From NCBI GenBank assembly GCA_015847255.1, contig JADLZK010012337.1, positions 1,798,001 through 1,862,000 of the forward strand: 64,000 nt of DNA, in the 5' to 3' direction. A program made the position numbers and the translations under genes. Under the pieces are notes generated by a model that was given only the letters and a program-made list of their open reading frames with translations, made no database searches and was not told the origin of the DNA. Shown here piece after piece: positions 21,912 through 33,651 of the stretch. The DNA is from Hyparrhenia diplandra. Its lineage: Eukaryota; Streptophyta; Magnoliopsida; Poales; Poaceae. Positions within the stretch are counted from its first letter, which is position 1. The number at the start of each line of letters is the position of its first letter.

Positions 21912-22399
21912 TGTTGGAAGCAAAGTGGAGTTTTGCAACTAGTTTCCATTACCTTGCCACACCCCAACAAAGGGGCTGGCTGCTTAGTACATATAGGATA
22001 ATTCCTTGCACATGAAGATAGCTAAGCATATTCCAGGATGCTAAAGTAGATGCTAGGGATAAAAGATAAGGTGACGACAAAGTGACCACCAACTACTCTA
22101 GATAAATATCCTAAGTAGATAGGGAACATATCTAGTGCAAACCAACCCTCCGTGCAACCATGCAAACTTCTAATCTGGGCCACAGGATGTAGATCCAAGG
22201 GGCACGAGGTGATAACCACTGGGGAGGTGGGAGGAGGGATTTGCAAAAGTATGATTAGAGCGGGGGTTAATTGTAAAATTACCTAACCCTTGGATCAGCA
22301 TCCTATGGCCCAGATTAGAAGTTTGTATGATTGCACGAAGGGTTGGTTTGCACCTGATACGTTGCCAAGTAGATAAGCACAAGACTCATAAGTCCATCA
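21912..22399 (-). repeat. Copia 5' LTR, carrying a MITE
   Basis: Matches the 16563-16792 LTR on both sides of the MITE at 22122-22366 (22376 onward resumes the LTR). The minus-strand LTR starts TGATGGACTTATGAG and ends CCAACA, with TG..CA termini. Confidence 0.93.
22122..22366. mobile_element. Mutator-type MITE, 245 bp
   Basis: Terminal inverted repeats start GGGAACATATCTAGTGCAAA on the left and GGCAACGTATCAGGTGCAAA (reverse complement of the right end). They stay alike for about 70 bp through ACTTCTAATCTGGGCCA. The perfect 9-bp TSD is AAGTAGATA (22113-22121 and 22367-22375). The other LTR of the host copia has this 9-mer once, uninterrupted, proving the insertion. The element is non-coding. 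Confidence 0.93.
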
Positions 22400-22404
22400 T
22401 ATCT

Positions 22405-23650
22405 ATGAACCAATTTGGTTTCATACAGGAAGGTCAACCATAAAAAGCATTTTTTTAATAAGGCGGGGTTATGGGCGGTTTAGGGAACGAGAAGAAGGAC
22501 CTACACATGGTTTTATTGATTTGGAGAAGGCTTATGACAAGATACCAAGGAATGTTATGTGGTGGGCTTTGGACAAGCATAAAGTCCCAACAAAAGTATG
22601 TTACCCTCATCAAGGACATGTATCACAATCGTGACTAGTGTTGAGCGGATGATGGTAACACAGATCACTTTCCGATTAAGATAGGGCTTAATCAAGGGTC
22701 AGCCTTGAGTCCATATCTCTTTGCCTTAGTAATGGATGAGGTTACAAGGAACATTCAAGGGGATGTCCCATGGTGTATGCTGTCCGCCGATGATGTTGTG
22801 TTAGTTGATGAAAGCCGAGCGGGAGTAAATAGGAAACTAGAGTTGTGGCGGCAGACCCATGAGTCCAAAGGTTTTAGAGTAAGCAGAACTAAAACCGAAT
22901 ACATGAGATGTGACTTTGGCACTGCTACACAGGAGGAGGGAGACGTGAGTTTGGAAGGCCAAGTAGTGCCTAGGAAAGATACCTTTCGATATCTAGGATC
23001 GATGCTTGAGAGGGATGGAGATATTGATGCGGGCGTTAGCCATAGAATCAAGCGGGGGTGGATGAAGTGGCGCCAACACACGGCATTCTCGTGACAAGAG
23101 GGTACCTCAAAAGCTAAAAGGCAAGTTTTATAAAAGCGTCAATTAGACCCGCTATCTTTGTATGGAGCGGGATGTTGGCCTACAAAGAGGCGACATGTTC
23201 AACAAGCGAGTGTTGTAGAAATGCATATGTTCATTTGGATTTGTGGTCAAACAAGATTGGACCGAAAAGCGGAATGATGATATTAAAATCGTCTAGGGGT
23301 AGTACCTATCGAAGAAAAGGTATCAACATCGATTGAGGTGGTTATTGGACCAAGTCGGAATGATGATATTTCGTAATCATCTAGGGGTAGTACCTATCGA
23401 AGAAAGGTATCCAACATCGATTGAGGTGGTTTGGCCATGTCCAAAGGAGACCTTGGAGACACCCGGTGCATTGTGGAGTTCTAAGTCAAGATAATAATGT
23501 GAGGAGAGGCGAGGAAGACCGAAGTTGACATGGGGAAGCATTAAAAAGAGATTTGAAAGAATGAAATATACCTAAAGATCTGTGCCTGAATAGGAGTGCT
23601 TGAAAAACGGCTATCAATGTGCCTGAACCGTGACTGAGGGTGCTTGTTGG
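22405..23650 (+). pseudogene. LINE reverse transcriptase, C-terminal piece
   Basis: Continues the LINE frame: NQFGFIQEG, FIDLEKAYDKIPRNVMWWAL (about 22505-22575), QGSALSPYLFALVMDEVTR, then a catalytic box read as SADDVVLVDE (about 22780-22810, normally FADDVV). SKGFRVSRTKTEYMRCDFG, FRYLGSMLERDG and DIDAGVSHRIKRGWMKWR follow. Further down is an RLRWFGHVQRRPWRHP-like block in a shifted frame. The region from 23100 on has an internal duplication (GGGGTAGTACCTATCGAAG at about 23295 and 23385) and frame changes. It is inactive. Confidence 0.88.
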
Positions 23651-23734
23651 GTTTCAACTATAGCCTACCCCAACTTGCCTGGGACTGACAGGCTTGATTG
23701 TTGTTGTTGTTGTTGTAACACTTCTGCAAACCAT

Positions 23735-24743
23735 TCAGATTGTTTATTAAATCTGACATAAACTGAGTTGTAGTCAGACTCAGAATGGCAACTCATGGGA
23801 TCTGTAAACAGTGATGTTCAGCTGCTGCACGGCTGCACAAACAAGCGGCCGAACGCTCTGATAGATGATTAGGTTCATGAATGTTTACTGTAGCATGACA
23901 AGACTTAACAAAAAGTTGCAAGATCGCTGCTACACAGGTGCTTAACCATGGCCGGCCACACTAACCAATTCCTGTAATGAAAAAAAAGGAGCATGTTAGC
24001 AAACTTAATCTTGCTCAAAAACTAAATTCCCTCGGAGATAATATGTTGCACAAGCACAACAACTCAATTCCTTCAGATATATGTTGTTGCACAAGAAGCT
24101 GAACAGACCTTGGTCTGTGCAGCTACTCTGCTGCTGCAGATTCAGCTATGGTCAGAGAGAAAGCAATCAGCTGGGTACATTCGACAGAGAAAAGAAATCA
24201 AAACCAAATTCCAAACTAAGGCACTGCTATCAGCTAAGGTTACAGAGACTGAATGAACTAAAGTATCTTCTAATAATTGTGCAACATGTTTGCAGTTAGA
24301 TTTGTGCCATGTAATAATACATAGAAAAATTATGGAGTTTAAATGCATATACCTAATAAATAAGGCAATCCCAAACTGCTTGCAAATGCAGCATACAGAG
24401 TTATTCATTGTCTATCCGACATTGAGAGCATCCATCTCTTTTGGAATGTTTTGTATTTACCCTTTTACCAACTCTAATCTACTACTGGACTAGCTGTCTA
24501 GCACAAGGTTTTGCAGGTTGGATTATAGACCTTTCGACAGAAAAAACAAATTCCATTGACAGTAGTAGCTCACTACATACTAGAAAGATTGGAGAGATTG
24601 TTTAAATAGGAATTCTTCATTTTATAGTGCTCTGTTTGACCATACGAACATGCGTTAGGAAATGAACAAGCAGCATAGCATTGGTTCATCAAGGTAATGA
24701 AGTAGGAAACCAAGAACACTTAATATTGATACCAACTCTGCAT
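23735..24743. other. AT-rich CACTA-E interior right of the LINE
   Basis: No gene or repeat ends are recognised. Short repeated phrases (AACTAAATTCCCTC, AACTCAATTCCTTC) occur near 24020-24075. Confidence 0.4.
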
Positions 24744-25560
24744 TTAGAGAAAGAAAAATGCAAAACTAATATCCTGACATCCATCACGTTTGCGACTTCT
24801 AAAATTTAGACCATCCCCATGGGCCATGTCTGCTGCTTGCATGAAGCAGGTGGACGCAGCCAATTTGTCCTTCACAGATCGGAGTATGGTGAGCATCTGC
24901 AAGTGTTGGGCTTGGGCGGATTCGGCTAAAGATGTCACTTTGGTCTAGATCTGACACAAGGCGGGGATGTGCAACCTGGCCCTGACGTCGACAATGGCTA
25001 CTGACCGGGCCTCGACGTCGACGATGGGTAAGATCCAGTGCCACCATCTTCTCAGCCGGCTGCTGTGTCCTGGGGACGCCCTAGCTCCAGTCAACCGAGG
25101 GAGAGGAGTCCGCCCTGGAGGTAGGAGAGCAAGTCAATGGAGAGGAGCCCGTCCAGGATGGTGGAAGGGGCCCGCACGCCACTGGATCCACATCCTCCGC
25201 CACCGTCGGCGCTCCACCACCGCCGGTTGCGCCTCCTCATCCCTGCGGCGCAGTGGAGGGAGCTAGGGGAGATTCTCTGGAGGCCGAGGGAGGCAGATTC
25301 CATGGAGGGATCTCGCTTGGTGGTGGAGATGAAGGGTCGCCGTCGGCGGTGGTGGGGGGCGGCAGCCGGGCGGCGCTAGCCCCTCTTCCGTCGCGCGCTC
25401 ATCGCGTCGTCGTGTTGCTAGCGGCGGCCGACTGCTGCGTGCGTGAAAAAGGGAGATGAGAAGAACGTGGCTAGGGTTTTGGGTGGAGTCGGTTGCCGGT
25501 TTTGAACTTCCAGAAGCAAGGCTAGTCGTCGGATCCATACGGACGGCAGCGATCGCCTCG
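24744..25560 (-). other. Minus-strand gene-like segment, unrecognised
   Basis: On the minus strand a GC-rich frame starts with ATG at 25538 (MDPTTSLASGSSKPATDSTQ) and is Ser/Pro/Arg-rich. It is followed by less GC-rich frames ending near 24744 (MTSLAESAQAQHLQMLTIL). This GC-to-AT gradient is typical of a grass gene start. No domain is recognised. It may be the gene carried by CACTA-E or a captured host exon. Confidence 0.35.
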
Positions 25561-25679
25561 TGGCTTTAACAGGCCAGCGGGGGAAAAGGCCGAAGGCACT
25601 TTCCAGGTTCAGGCCCAGGCGCGGCCTTATTGGCCTGTGCATTCAGTGTCGGGCCAGATAAGCCAAAATAAAGTTAAAC

Positions 25680-26298
25680 GACCGTATTGTCTAAGATTAA
25701 TTATTAGCAAAATTTTTATAGGTTAATCCCACTGCGAATATTCTCTGGAAAATTTGGAACCAGCGGAAAAAAAAAAATTGATGAGAAAATTCAACCACAT
25801 ATTATTACATTTAATTATATGAGCCCAGAATCTGGCCCAACAATTTAAAATTAGTGTTCCAAAATATGAAAACTTCAAAGCGAGAATTTTGAAAGACTAT
25901 AAATTAATTAAAATGAAAATAAAAATGTCGTCAACAAAAAGTTATAGAAATCATTGAGATCTACAAATTTTACATTATCCATTTCTCCATTAGACATTGT
26001 TTAAATAATTGAGATTTGAAATTCCAAATATGAGAACTTCAAAGCGGGAAATTTTAGGAGAGTAAATGATTTCAAATAAAAAGTTGTCAACAACATCGTT
26101 TGTAGAACTCATCGAGATCTACAATTTTTATTTTAGTCATTACTCTATTCGACACAATTCAAACCAAGTGGTAGTATACTTAGTTCATAGCTACATACAT
26201 CTCTCATGGAGTTTCACATAACTATGTGGAAGACATACCATTTGTGGACAATGTATATTACCACTTGGTTAAAATCATTTGAACTTTTAATGGAATGA
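25680..26298. repeat. AT-rich host repeats left of CACTA-C
   Basis: Two copies, about 158 bp apart, of a unit containing GAGATCTACAA after a TTATAGAA/TGTAGAACTCAT phrase (near 25945 and 26105). These are followed from about 26170 by part of the 329-bp repeat also seen at 55296-56000. Both repeat types resume right of CACTA-C at 35438. Confidence 0.7.
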
Positions 26299-26329
26299 CA
26301 CTAATACACAAAATCTTTTTTGAGACACT

Positions 26330-26575
26330 TTCATTTTATTAACCGTGGCGGTTTTTTTAAAAACGCCATGGTTAATCGAGCCCGGCGGCGAGGGCTAAAA
26401 ACGCCATGGTTAATTGATTAACCGTGGCGGGCATTTAAAAAAACCACCACGGTTAATCGGCATTTACCGTGGTGGGCATTTCATTACCGTGGCGGTTATA
26501 TAAGCGCCCGCGGTAAATTGATTAACCGTGGCGGTTATTTTAAAAAGCGCATACGGTTAATCGGGCAAGCTCACT
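26330..26575. repeat. CACTA-C left subterminal repeats
   Basis: At least eight copies of ATTAACCGTGGCGG or its inverse CCRCGGTTAAT, in both orientations, so neighbouring copies can pair into small hairpins. Confidence 0.9.
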
Positions 26576-26639
26576 TGTAAACCCTAAAGCCCATCTCGGC
26601 CGATAGACAACTCGGCGATATATAAGCGGCGGGTGAAAC

Positions 26640-27071
26640 CTAACCCTCCTCACCCACACCCTCTCCTCTCTCTCCCATGCGCCGCACACACCGACCCGTC
26701 TCCCTCCCCAACACCACGTCATTCCCTCCCTCCCTCCTCTCTCGGCGGCACGCGGGCGTCCCCTCCCTCCCTCCTCTCGCAGGGCGTGCGGTGTCCCCTC
26801 CTCCCCTCCTCTCCGTGGCGCGCGGGCCTCCCTCCATTCTCTATCGCCGGCAGCGGGCAAGGGGCGTGCGGCGGCCCGCCCCTCCGTCCCTCCTCTCCGG
26901 CGGCGTGCGGGCAAGGCTGCGCGGTGGCGCGGGCGCCTTGGCGTCGGCCTTCGCTCATCCCTCCTTTCCCGGCGGCGCGGGCGATGGCGCGGTGGCGCCG
27001 ATGGCGCCCGGCCTTCCCTCCCTCCCTCCTCTCCCGGCGGCAGCTTGGCCGCGAGCGGCCGACCATCCCGT
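26640..27071. repeat. GC-rich minisatellite-like stretch in CACTA-C
   Basis: Imperfect repeats built on CCCTCCCTCCTCTC plus CGGCGGCGCGCGGGCG, about 45-60 bp each. The copies continue at 35101-35150 beyond RT1. Long open frames on both strands (up to 195 codons) are a by-product of composition and are not called as genes. Confidence 0.65.
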
Positions 27072-28508
27072 TGTTGGCATTTGTTAAGTGCTAAAGAAAA
27101 TGAAGGATTACGCAGCGCCGAGAACACCTATTGTGTAGCTTTTCCCTAGGATGAGTATTCTAGAGTATCGTATCCACGGGGAAGCTTTGGCTAAAAAGAA
27201 TTCTAGTAAGTCACAATCATGTATCCACTAACTTAGCAAACCCACTAGACTAAAGTGAGTAGGTAATTGATAAAGATTAAATAAAGAACAAAGCATAAAA
27301 TAATATCATACCTAAAATAATAAAAGGATAACTAAACTAATCAAAAGGTCAACAGGGAGAGATCAAGGTTCCTAAATACTTTCTCTATTACTTAGGTTCT
27401 ATGATAGCAATTACACTAATACACTTTGGAGCAATGGTACCTTTCGGTTCTCGAATAGGCGGGAAGTAACTAGCAGGGGAAGGCCGCCAAAAAGCTCTAT
27501 GAAACACCAACGAGCGTGGTGGACTACATTGGCTGACATGGGGCTATCACCCCTAGGGGCTACCACAACTATCAGGTGGGATTGGGCGCAATCTCAGGTA
27601 ACCTATAGCCTAGACACCAAGTCTACACTATCGATTACTACTCTAGCTACCATGAATAACTAGAGTCCTCAATACGGCGGAGATCCCATGCAATAGCATA
27701 ACAACTATACTTAACCATATATGAAAGGCATGGAAGTGAATAGAAGATAAATATATGAATCATAAGTCTTGTAGAGAAGATACAAAGACATACCATACTA
27801 CGAAGACATCTCGAGCGGGAGCATAGCTCCACTCTCCTTTACTCTTGATTAGATCTAAGTTAGATCTAATCTACTTCTAATTACATGGCTAATCTACTTC
27901 TAATTACATGACTAATCTACTTCTAATCTACTTCTAATTCACTAATCCCGAGAGAGGTTATCCTTACATTGGGACACCTCTACAGGCGAGAGATAATGAA
28001 TAGAATGAGATAGAATGAATTAGGGTTTAGCCACAGGGTGAGGGGTCTTCTTATATAGGCCTTGGCGATGAGCGATGACCATTGGATCAAACCGACCTTC
28101 AATAACGGTGTAGATACAACCTCAAGGTGGGTTACAAACCGACCTAGGAAGATGAGGATGGCAATTGAGTCCCACTGGCGGGCGCCCTAGATTGGCCTAG
28201 CGGCGCCGAGGGTAGACTCCCTCGGCTTCTCGTCTCTCCTGGTGTCTTACAGTATCTTCTAGAGTGTTTTAGTCCACATTTTGGGTCGAGTTACTTCACG
28301 GTTAAGTCTTGTCATCATATGTGAGATATATTAGGAACTTTCTCCATTCTTCTTTGTGTTTATCACATTTAAGTCCACTGTAAAGTCACAGAATCACCAA
28401 AGCTTGTGGAATTATGTTAGTTAGACCCCAAGTCTATGTTGATATTCATATTATGCCCTTATCCATGTTTAGTTGACTAGTAATATTATGCTATAACAGG
28501 TGTCAACA
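27072..28508 (-). repeat. RT1 3' LTR (1437 bp)
   Basis: Near-identical to 33652-35100 over long AT-rich runs. Differences are concentrated in GC-rich patches (for example near 27480-27600). Confidence 0.93.
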
Positions 28509-28522
28509 AACTCCCCCAAGCT
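28509..28522 (-). other. RT1 polypurine tract
   Basis: Minus-strand AAGCTTGGGGGAGTT-like run immediately before the 3' LTR. Confidence 0.75.
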
Positions 28523-31500
28523 TACCCTTTGCTAGTCCCTAGTAAAGCCAATCTTAACAATGGATCAGGAGTTGCTACAACGCTTTCACGCCTCAAAAGT
28601 ACACATGCTCTCAAACAAAATTTCTCCTCCAGATAAAACTTATTCAAATTTCAACTTACCCATATTACCTTTAACCATGGAGCTTATAGCCTTTTCTTGG
28701 GATCTTGGGTAATTGAAAGATTGAACAATCAAGTCAAGCACCATGTCTCAAACTCTTTATTCAACCTTCATTAGGAGTTTTTGCAAGTTTTCAAAATAAA
28801 GCTCAAAGTTCCTAGTATGACTCTTTCTAGTCTCTCATATGTGGTATTTGTGGATCCTCACTTAGGCATTAATGTTGTGTTGCCTTTCTCTCATGATATG
28901 TGGTATTTTTGGCATAAGGCAGTAGGACACTATGCCTTCTTCTCTCTCACCCTATATCTAAGGCTTATATCTGGAGCTCTAGGTGGGAGAAAACTAAATC
29001 TTCTTACTAAGTATATATTATAAGTTCAAGCAATGGATCCAAAATCACGAGTCACACTGATCAAGTGGTGCATGATGGAATGATTATGATGGTAGGTGTG
29101 TAAGGTGAGTGTAATTAATGAGGTGTGTGCAGTGAGGGGAAAGCCTAATTCTCCTTTTGCTCCTTGAGAACATCATCTCTCTTTGGAATTTAGAAACTTT
29201 GAGAGAACTTGGGCTGTATACTCTTTCTATATATATATATTTTTTCTTTTTTTTTTCTCTATATTTTTTCCATGGGAGGCGGGCATCTAAGTACCCATTG
29301 TTTTATTGCGGACACTTGTCCATTTTTAACTCTCCTTTATTCTTTTCTTTTCTAGGGAGGTAGGCTCTACTCGCTTTGTAGGACACTTGTCCATTTTTAT
29401 CTCCTTTCTTTTTCTCTCTCTTTTTTTTTTTGACTATACAATCCAAGCCTCTTTTTGCAATAAACTTGTAGAAAGATAGAAACAGGGGATAAAAGGAGCT
29501 TTATGAGATGTTGGCTAAATGGATATATGTGGGGAATATTTTTGGTTGCTCTCTCCTAGAATAGGAATAGAATATTTTTAGTGAATATTTGGTGGATGCT
29601 TTGTGGATGCGTACTTTCAGGGTAGAAGTAGCATAAATGCAAGTGGAGTAGAGTGGAGTGAAATAGAGTGTAGTGGAGTGGAGTATGCATGGCAGACATG
29701 ACAAGTTTCTAAGGGTCGACAAAAATTGAACAAACTCAATGCAAAGTAAGCGACCTATATATATCTCAAAGGGTTTTCCTAATCTAAGGAGCATGTATAT
29801 ATGGTGTGGTAGGAGGTTTAACACTCTTGTCACACACGGGAACTTATCATGTGCACTTTTAATTTTCAAAAAGATAAGTCTCTAAATCTAGTATCACTAG
29901 GAGTAAGATAAATAGCGACTCGAGACTCTCATATATCATATCCGTCAATTACCTAGACTTAAGAGCAAGCATTTGCTACCCACAGGTTTCAGGTTGAGCA
30001 AATCTCAAGTCAAAGCAGTTGCATTAAAAAGCTCGAGAGAAATTAAGCTTGAAAGGTAGGTACTTGAAAGGAATTACGATGGAGCAACTATTCATCATCT
30101 CCAAGGCTAGAGATTATCTTGAGTTTATTTTATTACCACACTCTAATAAAGACTCTTTAATAAAGACTAGATAGACACTTTTTTATTTGGTTTTCTTAGT
30201 TATGCATCTTTTTATTTCTTTCTAAAAAAAACAAACAAATCTGGCTAAAATTAAATAAGGTATAAGAATACTTATGCGGATACATGGGGGTTGCCCCTCC
30301 CCAATTTGGATATTGACATAGTCTTCGATGTTCTTGATGGTTGGAAGTAGAGGTAGATAGTGATGGTGGTGATTGATCTTCTTTAACGCTGGACACCATG
30401 TGTGTCATATCTCTCTTCCTTGGGATCTCTTGAACTCAAATAGACAACAAAGCTAGTGGAACTTAATTAAGCGTTAGGGGTTAGCCACGTTGCTTTTTAT
30501 CGCACTGGGAATCTTTTCAGTGAAACATTAAATATTTTTGGGGTTTTGTTATTTCTATGCAAGTAACAATGATGATGCATGCATATATATTTTATTTTTA
30601 TGCCACCACGGTAAATATCCTTGTGGGTTATTACACGCCACAAAATTACTCACATGGGGCTTAGAGTTTTTCATGTCTATGCAACAAACAAACATTTATT
30701 TTTTTTTTTCTTTTCTAATGCAAGGCTTGTGCTATAATGTAAATATGCTAAAGGAAATAATTATGCAATGCAATAAGGTAAATATGGATAACTACCGATC
30801 TTACCTTTTTGGCGAGGGTTGGTGTTTTAAGTCCTCGAATGAGACTTCTTACCTTGTTATTTCCTTGAGTATATTATCGATCTTGACGGCCGTGCTCCTT
30901 GAGATGGTGAAGGACGGCGTCACGCATGTTCTTTGCTGGTCTTATGAGTTGTAGTGAAGTGTAGGCGGCGTCTTGTTTTAGTGTGCATGCTTGTAAGACA
31001 TTCACTTGTTGAATTTTGGAGAAAGCTGATAGACTCCTCCATCTTTTTTGCTCAAAGTGTGTCCTACTTGTAAAAGTCAAGGTAGAGATCAAGTGCATAG
31101 GCTCTGTTGGTGGGAAAACACCAACGGAACCAAAACTTCATTCATTCTTCTCTAACCATAGGCACAACAAACAAGATAGAGTTGATTTATTATACACTTT
31201 TCTTAAACCTAACTTGGGTGACAAGATCAGAAGATTGAGCATGAATGTTTGTGGTTAAAACATTCGACAAATCAAATCAAGCTCGTTTGACTCTTGGAAG
31301 GGTTTTCTTATCTAAACATCAAAAGCATGATTATGATTCTTCCAAAGCAAGGTAAGCAAAATTACGGCTTACAAGATGAGGACTAAAAAGATCAAGAGAA
31401 TGGTGGTAGGAACAACTAAAGAAACAAAACATGTTGAGCTAATAAAGCTAGATCAAGCAAGGTTGTTACTCCAACATGTTTGAATCTTTATTTATGAACA

Positions 31501-33640
31501 AGCCATTCTTAAGGAAAAGCTTAAGTAATGACAACTTACCTCAAGATGTTACCTTATTATTGGAATGTGACAACATCGCAACACCTTGTGGTGGTTCTTT
31601 TCTTACATTTGAAGCTTTCCTTATTTAGCCTCTTGTGTATCTTGTTCTTCACTTGTCTCCTTTATTGCATTGTCCTTTCTTTCTTGTCTTTAAATTGTGC
31701 TTAGACCTTTTTGCTCCTCTCATGATTTTATTCTGTAATATTAGTTGACAACTTGATAATGCAGAAGGAATACAAGTAATTGTAAACAAGGGTAGAAGCG
31801 TCATGGAGCTTAAGGTTGCTTTTATGCGAGAAAAAAAGTTTTGATTGGATATTTTATATGCTCACCATTACTTTCTCTCTAGTTGGAAATTTTATTATAT
31901 CTTAAGTTTGATTTTGATGTATGACATTTATTTACTATTCAAACTTAGAGATAAAGTAATAGTGAGTAGGGGGATTACAAACCGGCATGTCGAGTGTGAA
32001 GCTTGAGAAGAGGAAGAGTAATGTCGGATGATCTTTAGAGGAGTCGACCTTCCTCACCCATGCTCGAGCCTTCTGTCACTCGACACTTTAAGTGTGAATC
32101 TTGAACCGTCCCCTAATCGTGTGTTGCAATCACCATGTCCTTAGATGTTGTTCATCCTTCGTTCTGCAAGGTTAGTGACCAAGAATACCCGAAGGAAACT
32201 TATCCTAGGAACATGTTGTTGTTGTTTTTCTTTAGCATGAGCCTTATGTGCTCGGGTATTATTTTTTTATTATTATTATATATATATTTTTTTTTCTTTA
32301 GAACATAAGACAAAACTTGGATACAAATATGAGATTTATATTCACTTACTGTCTTTGATGTTCTTATGACCTGTAACTTTGTCCATCCACTTATTTTGAG
32401 TGATTACTTTTCTAGATCTTGTTATATGGCACTCTTCTCCATTGAATAGACATAGTACGAGATCTTTTCTCGCAAAATATTAGTGGACACATACCCAAAG
32501 GAGTGTACAACATAGTTGTATCGGGGGTTGTTATCAAGGTTCATATGATACAATCTATGCTAATGAAAAGGTGGTTCTTTGATTACCTTAGCGAGAGATT
32601 TTATTTATCAAGTCTTATAACTCATTTTATTTGTGGTTGCACTCTAGCATGTGAATCAAGGCAAAGGTAAGCGTAGCAAAGAGAGCGCGAATGATTTGAT
32701 ACTTACAATTCTTCCATCAATGATGAATGAGCCATGTCTTTTGCACAAGGTTGGAGTTCATCATATGCCTTGCTTCATCTCGATGTGAGTTCATCTCTTG
32801 ACTTACCCCAATTGGATTTGAGAGTTCTCTGCATGGGTTAGTCCAACAGAATATCAATGTCTACGCAAGCAATTCTTAGTTCAATAATCAAACTAGACTC
32901 CATGTCTAATTTAATTAAGGAAGGCGTTTTAACCTAAGCACCAGCTTAATTTAAAAGCCTTTGGAAGTATGTAAGTACTTCCAAACCAAAGCATACTATA
33001 GAAGACAAAGGTAGCATAAAAAGTACTACGAGATTTACTCAAATAGTGATGAAAGAGCATGATCATGGTGAGAATTTTTTTTTTCTTTTCTTTTAGATGC
33101 AAACTAATTGGATGTATGCAAAGACTTAAACATGCAATGGATCTATTATGATAAAACATAAACTAAAGCGGAGTGAATGCATGAATTGATCAAGTAAACA
33201 TGCAATGCAATGCAAAGAAATTAAATGGTAACTACTCAATCAATTTATAGTCCATGAGCAAGACTTTCTCACCTTTTAATCATACTTACCACGATGTGCA
33301 GCTTTTATGTACGTCACTTGAGATGTGTTCTTTGAATTCTTGTGACAACGACTTCTTCTTCAATCTATACATGGTTAGAATAACATATATATAAATGCAT
33401 ACCTTGAGATAGCGGGGTTCCAATGGTGATAAATCTTGAATGATCGGGCACCACAGGTTCTTCAATGTTTCTTCTTTTCTCGTGGAATCTTGTCGGAAGG
33501 TCGCAACGACATCTTTTGTCTGTCTATTCCACTACTCAACAGAACAAGGGTAATCCTACTAAAGCTAGTGATACACTAAATTAGCGAACATCATGATGAT
33601 CATTAGAATCTTTAGGCCAATTGCTTCCCAAGCAACGGCG
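28523..33640 (-). other. RT1 interior, non-coding
   Basis: About 5 kb with only short random open frames (under 140 codons) and no gag, protease, RT or integrase. The part at 28510-30500 is the reverse-complement counterpart of RT2 48700-50650 (shared phrases such as CTTTGTTGTCTATTTGA and TTGAGTTTGTTCAA). The part at 30500-33640 has no counterpart in RT2 that I could see. Confidence 0.75.
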
Positions 33641-33651
33641 TAAAAAAAGCT

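Larger units (their letters stand above)
16563..22399 (-). mobile_element. Ty1/copia retrotransposon, structurally complete, coding decayed
   Basis: Minus-strand element flanked by a perfect 5-bp TSD, TATCT at 16558-16562 and 22400-22404. The LTRs are about 230 bp (the right one enlarged by a MITE). The primer-binding site TGGTATCAAGAGCC lies directly inside the right (5') LTR and resembles the initiator-Met tRNA complement. A purine tract GGGGAGAA abuts the left (3') LTR. Domains run gag, integrase, RT, RNase H from right to left. The body is unusually GC-rich for a copia element, and the frames break repeatedly. Confidence 0.95.
16385..23716 (+). mobile_element. 5'-truncated RTE-type LINE, itself interrupted
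   Basis: An 18-bp direct repeat AACACTTCTGCAAACCAT at 16367-16384 and 23717-23734 flanks this segment. It begins in the middle of a LINE RT and ends in a TTG microsatellite tail rather than poly(A). Variable-length TSDs and 5' truncation are typical of target-primed reverse transcription, and the trinucleotide tail and C-terminal sequence suit the RTE clade (inference). A copia element (16563-22399) is nested inside. Confidence 0.9.

Noticed and set aside
15585..26298. A complete CACTA-E element ending before CACTA-C
   Set aside because: No TTCTTGTAGTG-type right terminus or 3-bp TSD could be found, so only the left end is annotated.
26540..27127. 195-codon minus frame and overlapping plus frames
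   Set aside because: They fall in a GC-rich imperfect minisatellite and cross the RT1 boundary; translations are Arg/Gly/Pro low complexity.
30538..30954. 138-codon plus frame in RT1
   Set aside because: No domain, AT-rich, antisense to the element, and absent as an open frame in the related RT2 region.
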